The notes under the pieces were generated by a model. It was given only the letters and a program-made list of their open reading frames with translations. It had not been told where the DNA came from and made no database searches. This document shows positions 47,086-55,149 of a stretch of 64,000 nucleotides of DNA, piece after piece (position 1 is the stretch's first letter; each line of letters begins with the position of its first letter). A program made the translations under genes and the position numbers. Source of the DNA: Arthrobacter sp. AQ5-06 (lineage in GTDB: Bacteria > Actinomycetota > Actinomycetes > Actinomycetales > Micrococcaceae); the NCBI RefSeq assembly GCF_003287955.1, contig NZ_QMKP01000001.1, positions 186,001-250,000 on the forward strand, written 5' to 3'.

Positions 47086-48201
47086 ATGACGATAACCGTC
47101 TCCCGCACAGCGGTACCCGAAAACGGAGTGGTCCGTTACGCCTCCATTGGCGGACTTGAGCTGGAAGCCGGCGGTTTCCTGCCCGAGGTCACGCTGGCCT
47201 ATGAAACGTGGGGCACACTCAATGAGGACGGCTCCAATGCCGTCCTCATTGAGCACGCCCTGACAGGCAGCACCCACGTGACGCAGGGGGACAGCGACGA
47301 GCCCGGCTGGTGGGAGCAGCTGGCCGGTCCCGGAGCGCCGGTGGACACGGGCAGGTATTTTGTGGTCTCCATCAACATTGTTGGCGGCTGCTACGGCTCC
47401 ACCGGGCCGTCGTCGCCCGCTCCGGACGGGCGGCCGTGGGGCTCACGCTTCCCGCTGGTAACCCTCCGCGACAGCACGGCTGCGGAAGCCAGGCTGGCGG
47501 ACCAGCTCGGCATCCGCACCTGGTTCGCGGTGCTGGGCGGGTCCATGGGCGGAGCCCGCGCCCTGGAATGGGCTGTGACCTACCCTGGGCGGGTGGAGCG
47601 CTGTGCCGTGATCTCCATCGGGGCAGCCAGCACCGCCGAACAGATCGCCTTTGCCCAGGCGCAGACCCTCGCCATCCGCCAGGATGCCAACTTCAACTTC
47701 GGCGACTACTACGGCGGACCCTTCCCGGAGGACGGCCTGGCGCTGGCGCGGCGGATTGCCCACATTACCTACCGATCAGCCCATGAATTCGACGGCCGGT
47801 TCGGCCGGTCGGCGCAGGCCCCCGAAACGCCGCTGCAGGCAGCCGTGCTGGGGGACAGGGGCCGCTACCAGGTGGAGAGCTACCTGGACCATCAGGGCAG
47901 CAAGCTCGTCCGACGCTTTGACGCCAACAGCTACATCGCCATCACCGAGGCCCTCATGAGCCATGACGTGTGCCGTGGCCGGGGTTCCCTGGGCGAGGCC
48001 CTTTCCCGGGCGACTGCCCGCTTCTTTGTGGCAGCCGTGGATTCGGACCGGCTCTATTTCCCGTCGCAGTCGCAGGATCTGGCTGCCGCGTTGCCCGGAG
48101 ACGTGCAGGTACACGTGATTGAGGCCCCCATCGGCCACGACGGCTTCCTCACCGAGATCGGGCAGCTGGGCGCGCAGCTCCGTCGGCACTTCTCTGCCTG
48201 A
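47086..48201 (+). CDS. metX: Homoserine O-acetyltransferase
   Basis: 371 residues. It acetylates L-homoserine with acetyl-CoA, the first committed step of methionine synthesis through O-acetylhomoserine. It is an alpha/beta-hydrolase-fold enzyme with the nucleophile Ser in LGGSMGGARALEW, the oxyanion stretch HALTGSTHV, NIVGGCYGSTGPSSP, the Asp in AVDSDRLYFPSQ and the His in IGHDGFLTE. ATG 47086 is chosen because the long upstream frame runs through the riboswitch. metY, the usual partner that uses the product, is not adjacent here. A SAM-sensing leader upstream fits its pathway. Confidence 0.96.
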   Translation: MTITVSRTAVPENGVVRYASIGGLELEAGGFLPEVTLAYETWGTLNEDGSNAVLIEHALTGSTHVTQGDSDEPGWWEQLAGPGAPVDTGRYFVVSINIVGGCYGSTGPSSPAPDGRPWGSRFPLVTLRDSTAAEARLADQLGIRTWFAVLGGSMGGARALEWAVTYPGRVERCAVISIGAASTAEQIAFAQAQTLAIRQDANFNFGDYYGGPFPEDGLALARRIAHITYRSAHEFDGRFGRSAQAPETPLQAAVLGDRGRYQVESYLDHQGSKLVRRFDANSYIAITEALMSHDVCRGRGSLGEALSRATARFFVAAVDSDRLYFPSQSQDLAAALPGDVQVHVIEAPIGHDGFLTEIGQLGAQLRRHFSA

Positions 48202-48249
48202 ATCCTGGTCCGGCCGCCGCTGCATCCAGTAGCGTCCGGGCCCCTCAAA

Positions 48250-48297
48250 TGTGCATTTATGCAGATGCGTTCTGCACTATTTGTCGTTGAGGTTGCC
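48250..48297 (+). promoter_or_regulatory. Conserved LysR-type control element before the MHS transporter
   Basis: TGTGCATTTATGCA (48250-48263) holds the palindrome TGCAT-TT-ATGCA. The following bases (ATGC...CTGCACT.TTT...TTGA...TTGC, to about 48295) match, position by position with few changes, the region 51997-52040 ahead of mmsB. The shared element is about 45 bp long. It probably combines an operator with a promoter recognised by the LysR protein encoded at 51078-51977. Confidence 0.6.
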
Positions 48298-48405
48298 GCA
48301 ACTGCAGACCATACTCGTTGAACCCGGTGAGTCGTGGTGCACATCACACACGTCCGCCAAAGTCTGGTCCCAGTGGTGTCGACGTAGACGCCGAAGGAGT
48401 TCACA

Positions 48406-49788
48406 ATGAGAACGGAAAACTCCGCCGCAAGGCGAGTAGAGGAAACCGACGTCAAAACGTCCGGCCTCAAGAAGGTCGTCACGGCCTCCATGGCAGGCAC
48501 CGTGGTGGAATGGTATGAGTTCTTCCTCTATGCCTCCGCGGCCACCCTGGTCTTCGGCAAGCTGTTCTTCCCGAATTCGGGCACGGAGCTGGACGGCATC
48601 ATCGCCGCCTTCGTGACCTATGCAGTCGGCTTCGTGGCCCGCCCGATCGGCGGCATCGTCTTCGGCCACTTCGGTGACAAGTTCGGCCGCAAGCAGCTCC
48701 TCCAGCTGAGCATCATCCTGGTGGGCGTCGCGACCTTCGCGATGGGCTGCCTTCCGACGTTCCAGCAGGTCGGCTACTGGGCGCCGGCCCTGCTGGTCTT
48801 CCTGCGCTTCGTCCAGGGCTTCGCCGTCGGCGGCGAATGGGGCGGCGCCGTCCTCCTCGTGGCCGAGCACAGCCCGAGCAAGACCCGCGGGTTCTGGTCC
48901 TCCTGGCCGCAGTCGGCAGTCCCGATGGGCAACCTGCTCGCCACCGGCGTGCTCTCCGCGCTGTCCTCGCTGCTCTCCCCGGCCGACTTCCTCAGCTGGG
49001 GCTGGCGTGTGGCCTTCTGGCTCTCCGCCGTGATCGTGATCGTCGGCTATTACATCCGCACCAAGGTCCAGGACGCCCCGATCTTCCTCGAGGCCCGCAA
49101 GGAGGTCACCGTTGAGAACAAAGGCTACGGCGTGGCCGAGGTCTTCCGCCGCTACCCGCGCGGCGTATTCACCGCCATGGGCCTGCGCTTCGCGGAAAAC
49201 ATCCTCTACTACCTTGTGGTCACGTTCTCCATCACCTATCTGAAGATCGTGGTCCAGACGGATACCTCGCGCATCCTGCTCCTGCTGCTGGTGGCGCACT
49301 TCATCCACTTCTGCGCGGTGCCCATGGTCGGCCGGCTCTCGGATGCCTTCGGCCGCAAGCCCGTCTACATGGCTGGCGCGCTCCTTGGCGGAACCTGGGG
49401 CTTCTTCGCCTTCCCGATGATGGACACCAAGAACGACCTCATCATCCTCGCCGCGATCACCATCGGCCTGCTGTTCCATGCGCTGATGTACGCCGGCCAG
49501 CCGGCCATCATGGCCGAGATGTTCCCGACCCGCATGCGCTACTCGGGCGTCTCGCTGGGCTACCAGGTCACCTCGATCGTGGCCGGATCGCTGGCTCCGA
49601 TCATCGCGACCGCGCTGCTGAGCCAGTTCAAGTCGTCCACCCCGGTGGCGTTCTACCTCCTGGGTGCCTGCATCGTGACCGCGTTTGCGGTGTTCATGCT
49701 CAAGGAAACCCGCGGCATCTCGCTCCATGACGTCGACGCCGCGGACGCCCGGGGCACCGCAGACCTCCTCGCCGCAGGGAAGAAGTAA
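48406..49788 (+). CDS. MFS transporter, metabolite:proton symporter (MHS) family
   Basis: 460 residues, start ATG 48406 with GAAGGAG upstream. Twelve membrane helices are expected. MHS-family marks include GTVVEWYEFFLYASAA in helix 1, the helix 2-3 loop GHFGDKFGRKQLL, RFVQGFAVGGEWGGAVLLVAEH in helix 4 and GRLSDAFGRKPVYM between helices 8 and 9. Relatives carry shikimate, alpha-ketoglutarate, proline/betaine or short organic acids. A control element shared with mmsB suggests the substrate feeds the dehydrogenases encoded downstream, for example a hydroxy or branched short-chain acid. Specificity is inference. Confidence 0.93.
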   Translation: MRTENSAARRVEETDVKTSGLKKVVTASMAGTVVEWYEFFLYASAATLVFGKLFFPNSGTELDGIIAAFVTYAVGFVARPIGGIVFGHFGDKFGRKQLLQLSIILVGVATFAMGCLPTFQQVGYWAPALLVFLRFVQGFAVGGEWGGAVLLVAEHSPSKTRGFWSSWPQSAVPMGNLLATGVLSALSSLLSPADFLSWGWRVAFWLSAVIVIVGYYIRTKVQDAPIFLEARKEVTVENKGYGVAEVFRRYPRGVFTAMGLRFAENILYYLVVTFSITYLKIVVQTDTSRILLLLLVAHFIHFCAVPMVGRLSDAFGRKPVYMAGALLGGTWGFFAFPMMDTKNDLIILAAITIGLLFHALMYAGQPAIMAEMFPTRMRYSGVSLGYQVTSIVAGSLAPIIATALLSQFKSSTPVAFYLLGACIVTAFAVFMLKETRGISLHDVDAADARGTADLLAAGKK

Positions 49789-49792
49789 CGGC

Positions 49793-49832
49793 AAAAAGTA
49801 GCTGCCAACAAGAAAAAGTAGCTGCCAACAAG
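49793..49832. repeat. Two tandem 20-bp direct repeats
   Basis: AAAAAGTAGCTGCCAACAAG occurs twice without a gap (49793-49812 and 49813-49832), directly after the transporter stop. It is A-rich against the local base composition and resembles a recent slippage duplication of the 3' flank. Confidence 0.85.
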
Positions 49833-49855
49833 CAGGAAGACAGTATCCACAGCAG

Positions 49856-49890
49856 CTGCCCGGACCCGCGATTTACGCAGGCCCGGGCAG
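49856..49890 (+). terminator. Hairpin in the transporter-dehydrogenase gap
   Basis: CTGCCCGG (49856-49863) pairs with CCGGGCAG (49883-49890) around a 19-base loop with extra ACC/GG contacts. It lies 68 bp after the transporter stop and 37 bp before the dehydrogenase start, so it could limit read-through into that gene. Confidence 0.55.
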
Positions 49891-49926
49891 TTGTGTGTCA
49901 GATTCGCGCAGAAGGCAGGAATTCCC

Positions 49927-51045
49927 ATGCGAGCAGCAATCCTCTACTCCACCGTTCCGTCCGGAACCAGCTACGCCGAAGCCCGCCCGCTGGTGGTGCA
50001 GGAACTGGACCGGCCCGAACCGCGCGCCGGCGAGCTCGGCGTCGCCATCACCTACTCCAGCCTCTGCCACTCGGACCTGTCCGTAGTGGACGGCTCCCGG
50101 GTCAGGCCGCTTCCCATGGCGCTGGGGCATGAGGCCGTGGGGCGTGTTGCCGCTGTAGGCGAAGGAGTTTCGGACATTTCCGTGGGGGACCACGTGGTGC
50201 TGGTGTTCGTCCCCAGCTGCGGCGATTGCCGGGCCTGCCGGGCCGGGCGTCCGGCCCTCTGCCACCGGGCTGCGGAAGTCAACGGTTCCGGTGACCTCCT
50301 GCACGGTGAGGCGCTGCTGCGCTCGCCTTCGGGGGAGCGGATCAACCACCACCTGGGGGTCTCCGCCTTCGCGGACTACGCCGTGGTGGCCCGCGAATCC
50401 GCCGTGGCCATTGACGACGACGTTCCCGACACCGTGGCGGCAATGTTCGGCTGTGCGGTTCTTACCGGCTTGGGCGCGGTGCTCAATACGGCGGCCGCCG
50501 GCACCGGACAGTCCGTGGCAGTCTTCGGGCTGGGGGCCGTGGGGCTCTCCGCTGTCATGGCGGCGGCGCTAGCGGGCGCGGCGACCGTGATTGCGATTGA
50601 CCCCAACACGGGCAAGCACCAGCTGGCCCGGGACTGCGGCGCAACAGCCGTAGGCACCCCGGACGACGCCGCCAGGCTGATCGCGGAGGCCACCGGGGAC
50701 GGCGTTGACGTAGCCATCGAAGCCGTTGGCTCCGCCGGGGTGATTGCCTCCTGCCTGGAGCACGTGACGCGGGGCGGCGCTGTGGTCTCGGTGGGACTGC
50801 CGCATCCGTCCGCAGAGCTGACCGTCCCGGCCCTGCAGTTCGCCGGCGCGGGCAAGCGCCTCCTCGGTTCTTATATGGGCGACGCCGTGCCCGAACGGGA
50901 CATACCCCTTTACCTTGGATACTGGCGCGAGGGCCGGCTGCCTGTGGAGCTGTTGCACACGGATACGAAGCCGCTGGCCGAAATCAATGAGGGCCTCGAC
51001 GCCCTCACTGCCGGAAAAGTGGTCCGGCGGCTGTTCCGGGCCTGA
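49927..51045 (+). CDS. Zinc-dependent alcohol dehydrogenase family protein
   Basis: 372 residues, start ATG 49927 after GCAGGAATTCCC. A medium-chain dehydrogenase with catalytic zinc ligands in SLCHSDLSVVDG and GHEAVGRVAAVG, the structural zinc Cys set CGDCRACRAGRPALC, and the NAD(P)-binding AVFGLGAVGLSAVMAA. The RPLVVQELDRPEPRAGELGV start and LLGSYMGDAVPERDIPLYL resemble class III/benzyl-alcohol-type enzymes. Set between an MHS transporter and mmsB-mmsA, it likely oxidises an alcohol to an aldehyde or acid in the same route. The exact substrate is unknown. Confidence 0.92.
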   Translation: MRAAILYSTVPSGTSYAEARPLVVQELDRPEPRAGELGVAITYSSLCHSDLSVVDGSRVRPLPMALGHEAVGRVAAVGEGVSDISVGDHVVLVFVPSCGDCRACRAGRPALCHRAAEVNGSGDLLHGEALLRSPSGERINHHLGVSAFADYAVVARESAVAIDDDVPDTVAAMFGCAVLTGLGAVLNTAAAGTGQSVAVFGLGAVGLSAVMAAALAGAATVIAIDPNTGKHQLARDCGATAVGTPDDAARLIAEATGDGVDVAIEAVGSAGVIASCLEHVTRGGAVVSVGLPHPSAELTVPALQFAGAGKRLLGSYMGDAVPERDIPLYLGYWREGRLPVELLHTDTKPLAEINEGLDALTAGKVVRRLFRA

Positions 51046-51077
51046 GTGAGCCGGGCCTGATTGAAGGCAGGCCTGTA

Positions 51078-51977
51078 TCAGCCCGCCAACAGTTCCTGGC
51101 GTTCGTGCACTTCCTCCTTGATCGCCGCGATGACCGCCTGCACGCGGCCTGACCGCAGCGATTCCGGGCGTGCCACCGCCCAGATGGGGAGCTGGCGCTG
51201 GAAGTCCTCAGGGAGCACGGGCACAAAGCCCGGCTTCCCGGCCACCATGAAGTTCGGCAGCAGTCCGATTCCCGCGCCGCGGCGCACTGCCTCCACCTGG
51301 GCGAAGATGCTGGTGGCCTGGAAGCTCGACTTCGGCATCGGCAACTGTGAGGAGCGGTGTCCCAGCTCAGCCACCTGGAGCGCGGATTCAACGTAGGACA
51401 CGAAGCCGTGCTGCCCCACGTCGTCGAGCGTTTCAGGCAGCCCGCGCTCTGCGGCGTACCCGGGGCTGGCGTAAAGCCTCAGGAAGTAGTTCGTCAGGAA
51501 GATCGGCTGTGCGTTGCTGACATCGGTCCGCCCCACCACCACTTCGAGGTCCACGCCGGACCGGTTCTGGCTGACCTTCCGCGTGGCGCTGAGCATCTCG
51601 ATGTTGACCAGCGGGTGCCGGCGCTGGAGGCGGACCAGTGCGGGGGCCACGAAGTCGGCGCCGAACCCGTCCGACGTGCTGATCCGCACCAGCCCGGAGA
51701 GCGCGTTCTGGTCCTCACCGATGAGCCCGGACAACTCTCCGAGCGTCTCCTCAATGGCTTCCGCGGCGGCCACCGCGGACGCCCCAAGCTCCGTCAGCTC
51801 CCAGCCGTGCGGGCTCCGTTCCAGCGTGCGGCCGCCCAGCTGGCTGTCGAGAGCCAGGATCCTGCGGGAAATGGTGGTGTGGGTGGTGCCCAGAGTCTCC
51901 GCCACCGCGTTGAACCGGCCAAGGCGGGCCACTGTCAGCAGGATCAGCAGGTCGTCCGGACTCGGAAGCCGTTTCAC
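51078..51977 (-). CDS. LysR-family transcriptional regulator
   Basis: 299 residues from GTG 51977, which has GAAAGGCG upstream on the minus strand and gives the usual LysR length; an open frame extends to 52103. The helix-turn-helix is DDLLILLTVARLGRFNAVAETLGTTHTTISRRILALDSQL, followed by the effector-binding domain. It is divergent from mmsB-mmsA. The palindrome GTGCATCAATGCAC lies just upstream at 51998-52011, and a near-copy of this region precedes the MHS transporter at 48250. It is the probable regulator of the whole 48406-54595 group. Confidence 0.93.
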   Translation of the reverse strand: MKRLPSPDDLLILLTVARLGRFNAVAETLGTTHTTISRRILALDSQLGGRTLERSPHGWELTELGASAVAAAEAIEETLGELSGLIGEDQNALSGLVRISTSDGFGADFVAPALVRLQRRHPLVNIEMLSATRKVSQNRSGVDLEVVVGRTDVSNAQPIFLTNYFLRLYASPGYAAERGLPETLDDVGQHGFVSYVESALQVAELGHRSSQLPMPKSSFQATSIFAQVEAVRRGAGIGLLPNFMVAGKPGFVPVLPEDFQRQLPIWAVARPESLRSGRVQAVIAAIKEEVHERQELLAG

Positions 51978-51997
51978 ATGGCGCCTTTCACTCAGGT

Positions 51998-52043
51998 GTG
52001 CATCAATGCACATGCCGTCTGTACTTTTTCCCCTTGATTGCAC
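51998..52043. promoter_or_regulatory. LysR operator between the regulator and mmsB
   Basis: GTGCATCAATGCAC (51998-52011) is a perfect 6-2-6 palindrome. The sequence after it (ATGC...CTGTACTTTTT...TTGATTGC) parallels that before the MHS transporter (48250-48295). The gap also contains TTGACA at 52062-52067, a possible -35 box for mmsB. Confidence 0.6.
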
Positions 52044-52116
52044 TGTAACAGGATGTGATGGTTGACATAGAACGTCCGGCCCACTGGCCGGATAACGAAG
52101 CAAAGGAGCTTACGCC

Positions 52117-53019
52117 ATGGCAGTAGTCGGTTGGATCGGTCTGGGGAACATGGGCGGTTCCATGTCAGCCAACCTGGCACAGGCAGGGCACGACGTGCGG
52201 GGATTCGACCTCAATCCGGCTGCCGTCGCCTCCGCCGAAGCGGGGGGAGTGAAGCCGGTGAAGAGCATCGAAGAAGCCGTCAGCGGCGCCGACGTTGTGT
52301 TCACCATGCTGCCCAAGGGTGAGCACGCCAAGGCGGTCTACCTCGGTGAGGGCGGTGTCCTTGCCCATGCCGGCTCAAACACCCTCCTGGTGGACTCCTC
52401 CACGATCGACATCGCCTCCGCCCAGGAACTGCACGACGCCGCCGCTGCCGCCGGCTTCCGCTTCGTGGACGCCCCCGTTTCCGGCGGCATGAGCGGTGCC
52501 AAGGCCGGGACCCTGACGTTCATGGTGGGCGGCGAAGAGGGCGCCGTGGCTGACGCCACCGGCTACATCGGGCCCATGGCCTCCAACATCATCCCCACCG
52601 GCGGCGCCACCACCGGCCAGGCCGCTAAGATCTGCAACAACCTGATGCTCTTCATCAACCTCGCCTCCACGGCAGAAGGCGCCGTGCTGGCGGATCGGCT
52701 CGGCCTGGACAAGCAGGTGTTCTGGGACATCGCCTCGGTCTCCTCAGGCGACAGCTGGGCCCTGCGCACGTGGTACCCCGTTCCTGGCGTGGTCTCCACC
52801 GCCGCCTCAAACAACGGTTTTGCGCCCACCTTCACCACCGAGCTGGCCAATAAGGACATCGGTCTGGCCATCAGCGCCGCCGAGGATACCGGAACACCCC
52901 TCGTCATTGGCAAGCATGTCCAGCAGCTCTTCCAGCAGCTCATCGACGCCGGGGAGTCCGGCAAGGACTGCTCCATGATCATCAAGCTGGCCGACGGCTC
53001 ACTGGGTTCCGCCAAGTAG
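52117..53019 (+). CDS. mmsB: 3-hydroxyisobutyrate dehydrogenase family protein
   Basis: 300 residues, start ATG 52117 with AAAGGAG upstream. The beta-hydroxyacid dehydrogenase family features are complete: GWIGLGNMGGSMSANLAQAGHDV (NAD fold), DAPVSGGMSGAKAGTLTFMVGG (substrate loop), GATTGQAAKICNNLML with the catalytic Lys, and the tail FTTELANKDIGLAI. The sequence fits MmsB, which oxidises 3-hydroxyisobutyrate to methylmalonate semialdehyde in valine breakdown. Related enzymes use 3-hydroxypropionate. mmsA, for the next step, follows 91 bp later. Confidence 0.94.
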   Translation: MAVVGWIGLGNMGGSMSANLAQAGHDVRGFDLNPAAVASAEAGGVKPVKSIEEAVSGADVVFTMLPKGEHAKAVYLGEGGVLAHAGSNTLLVDSSTIDIASAQELHDAAAAAGFRFVDAPVSGGMSGAKAGTLTFMVGGEEGAVADATGYIGPMASNIIPTGGATTGQAAKICNNLMLFINLASTAEGAVLADRLGLDKQVFWDIASVSSGDSWALRTWYPVPGVVSTAASNNGFAPTFTTELANKDIGLAISAAEDTGTPLVIGKHVQQLFQQLIDAGESGKDCSMIIKLADGSLGSAK

Positions 53020-53110
53020 CCACGGTTCCGGAAAAGCCCGGCCAAGCCCCACTTCCGCCGGCATGGCCATCGTCCGTGCCCAGGTATTGCTCCCACGAAA
53101 GAGATATCCC

Positions 53111-54595
53111 ATGGAAACCATCCCGCATTTCATCAAGGGCAGCCGCGTCAGCGACGCCGAGCGTTTCGGCCCCGTCTTCAACCCGGCAACGGGAGCCCAG
53201 GATAAAGAGGTGGCCCTCGCCTCCGCCGCCCGGGTCGAAGAAGCGATCGCGGCCGCCAAGGCGGCCCTTCCTGGCTGGCGAGCCACCAGCCTGGCCAAGC
53301 GCACGAACATCTTCTTCCGTGTCCGTGAAATCCTGACGCAGCGAAAATCCGAGCTCGCAGCCATCCTCACCAGCGAGCACGGCAAAGTGCTCTCCGACGC
53401 CGAGGGCGAAATCTCCCGCGGCCTCGAGAACATCGAATTCGCCACCGGACTGTCCCACATGCTCAAAGGCGAGCGGTCCGAACAGGTCTCCAGCGGCGTC
53501 GACGTTCACTCTGTGCGGCAGCCGGTGGGGGTGGTGGCGTGCATTACGCCGTTCAATTTCCCCGCAATGGTCCCGCTCTGGATGATCGGCAGCGCACTGG
53601 CCTGCGGCAACACCGTGCTGCTGAAGCCCAGCGAGAAGGACCCGTCCTCGGCCGTCTTCATCGCAGAGGTCTTCGCCGAGGCGGGTTTGCCTCCGGGAGT
53701 GCTGAACGTGGTACAGGGCGACAAGGAGGCGGTGGACGTCCTACTGGAACACCCGGACGTCAGGGCTGTCAGCTTCGTGGGTTCCACCCCCATCGCCCAG
53801 TCCATCTACAAGCGCGCGGCCGATCACGGCAAGCGGGTCCAGGCCCTCGGCGGCGCCAAGAACCACATGGTGGTGCTGCCCGATGCGGACCTGGCCATGG
53901 CAGCCGACGCAGCGGTCTCCGCCGCCTACGGCTCGGCAGGTGAGCGCTGCATGGCGGTCAGCGTGCTGGTGGCGGTCGGCAACATCGCCGACGACCTGGT
54001 GTCCGCAATCAGCAGCCGCATGGCCACCCTTAAGATCGGCCCGGGCACTGACCCCACCTCCCAGATGGGGCCGCTGATCACAGCTGAACACCGGGAGAAA
54101 GTTGCCTCCTACGTGGCGGGCGCAGAAGACGAAGGCGCCACCGTCGTCGTGGACGGCCGCGCCCAGCAGTTTGATTCGGACGGCTTCTTCATCGGCGTCA
54201 GCCTCGTGGACAACGTCAAGCCCGGCATGAATGTGTACGACGACGAGATCTTCGGCCCGGTCCTGTCCGTGGTGCGCGTTGACACCTACAACGACGCCGT
54301 CCGGCTGGTCAACGAGAACGAGTTCGGCAACGGTGTTGCCATCTTCACCCGCGACGGCGGCGCCGCGCGGCAGTTCGAGTTCGACGTCGAGGTGGGCATG
54401 GTGGGCGTGAACGTGCCGATCCCTGTTCCGGTGGGCACCTTCTCCTTCGGCGGCTGGAAGAACTCCCTGTTCGGCGACACGCACATGTACGGCCCGGACA
54501 GCATCCGCTTCTACACGCGGGGCAAAGTGGTGACCACCCGCTGGCCGGATCCGTCCACGTCCGTCATCGACCTCGGATTCCCGCAGGTCGACTGA
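53111..54595 (+). CDS. mmsA: CoA-acylating methylmalonate-semialdehyde dehydrogenase
   Basis: 494 residues from ATG 53111; an in-frame ATG at 53063 lacks a ribosome site. An aldehyde-dehydrogenase-superfamily enzyme with CITPFNFPAMVPLWMIG, the NAD loop FVGSTPIAQSIYKRAADHGKRVQALGGAKNH and the catalytic Cys in YGSAGERCMAVS. The NH motif in place of the catalytic Glu loop, and Cys followed by MA, are typical of MmsA. It converts methylmalonate semialdehyde to propionyl-CoA, or malonate semialdehyde to acetyl-CoA. It completes the route with the adjacent mmsB. Confidence 0.96.
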   Translation: METIPHFIKGSRVSDAERFGPVFNPATGAQDKEVALASAARVEEAIAAAKAALPGWRATSLAKRTNIFFRVREILTQRKSELAAILTSEHGKVLSDAEGEISRGLENIEFATGLSHMLKGERSEQVSSGVDVHSVRQPVGVVACITPFNFPAMVPLWMIGSALACGNTVLLKPSEKDPSSAVFIAEVFAEAGLPPGVLNVVQGDKEAVDVLLEHPDVRAVSFVGSTPIAQSIYKRAADHGKRVQALGGAKNHMVVLPDADLAMAADAAVSAAYGSAGERCMAVSVLVAVGNIADDLVSAISSRMATLKIGPGTDPTSQMGPLITAEHREKVASYVAGAEDEGATVVVDGRAQQFDSDGFFIGVSLVDNVKPGMNVYDDEIFGPVLSVVRVDTYNDAVRLVNENEFGNGVAIFTRDGGAARQFEFDVEVGMVGVNVPIPVPVGTFSFGGWKNSLFGDTHMYGPDSIRFYTRGKVVTTRWPDPSTSVIDLGFPQVD

Positions 54596-54623
54596 GCGCC
54601 AGGACCTTCAGTAGCCGCCGGGG

Positions 54624-55136
54624 TCAGCCGTTCATGATGTCGGAGCGGCGCTTCATGTAGTCCTCCATGGCCAGCTCACCGTTGCTGTACTGCTGGTCGA
54701 GTTCGGCCAGTTTCCGGGCACGGTATCCCTGGTGGCCCGACGGCGGCAGGGGAATGGCGGGGGCGGCAGGCTGCTGCGGGGCTTCCGCGCGCTGATCCGG
54801 CGCCGGCTGACCGTTGGGTTGCGACTGACCGTACGGCGGAAACTGCTGATCTGCAGAAGGAATCGGCTGCATGGGCGGCAGCGGCTGGCTCGGCTGCAGG
54901 GGCGGCGGGCTCATGATCTGGCGGAAGCCGCCACTCATGTAATCCTGCTGCGTGTAGCCGTCACGGGGCTGTTTGTTCTGCGGTCCAGGATGCTGCCCGC
55001 CGCCTGGAAACTGCTCGGGGTAGCGTCCGGAAAAGCTCTGGTCCTGGTTCCGCTTGTTGACGGATTTCCGGTACATCCGCATCGCCATCGGTACCACGAA
55101 CGACAGAATGATGATCCAGAAAAACAAGCTGTTCAC
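54624..55136 (-). CDS. Membrane-anchored SHOCT domain protein
   Basis: 170 residues. The start is GTG 55136, with GAGAGGCG upstream on the minus strand and the hydrophobic N-terminus expected of an anchor; a longer frame to 55397 overlaps the neighbouring gene. One membrane segment (SLFFWIIILSFVVPMAM) is followed by a basic stretch, a long Pro/Gln-rich linker and a C-terminal SHOCT motif (RKLAELDQQYSNGELAMEDYMKRR). SHOCT domains are short helical modules, often at the end of membrane or DNA-binding proteins, with a likely role in oligomerisation. No specific function is known. Confidence 0.85.
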   Translation of the reverse strand: MNSLFFWIIILSFVVPMAMRMYRKSVNKRNQDQSFSGRYPEQFPGGGQHPGPQNKQPRDGYTQQDYMSGGFRQIMSPPPLQPSQPLPPMQPIPSADQQFPPYGQSQPNGQPAPDQRAEAPQQPAAPAIPLPPSGHQGYRARKLAELDQQYSNGELAMEDYMKRRSDIMNG

Positions 55137-55149
55137 GGTGTAGCGCCTC

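Noticed and set aside
48277..49794. 505-codon minus-strand open frame over the MHS transporter
   Set aside because: The plus strand encodes a full twelve-helix transporter with family motifs; the reverse translation is a Gly/Glu/His-rich shadow without initiation signals.
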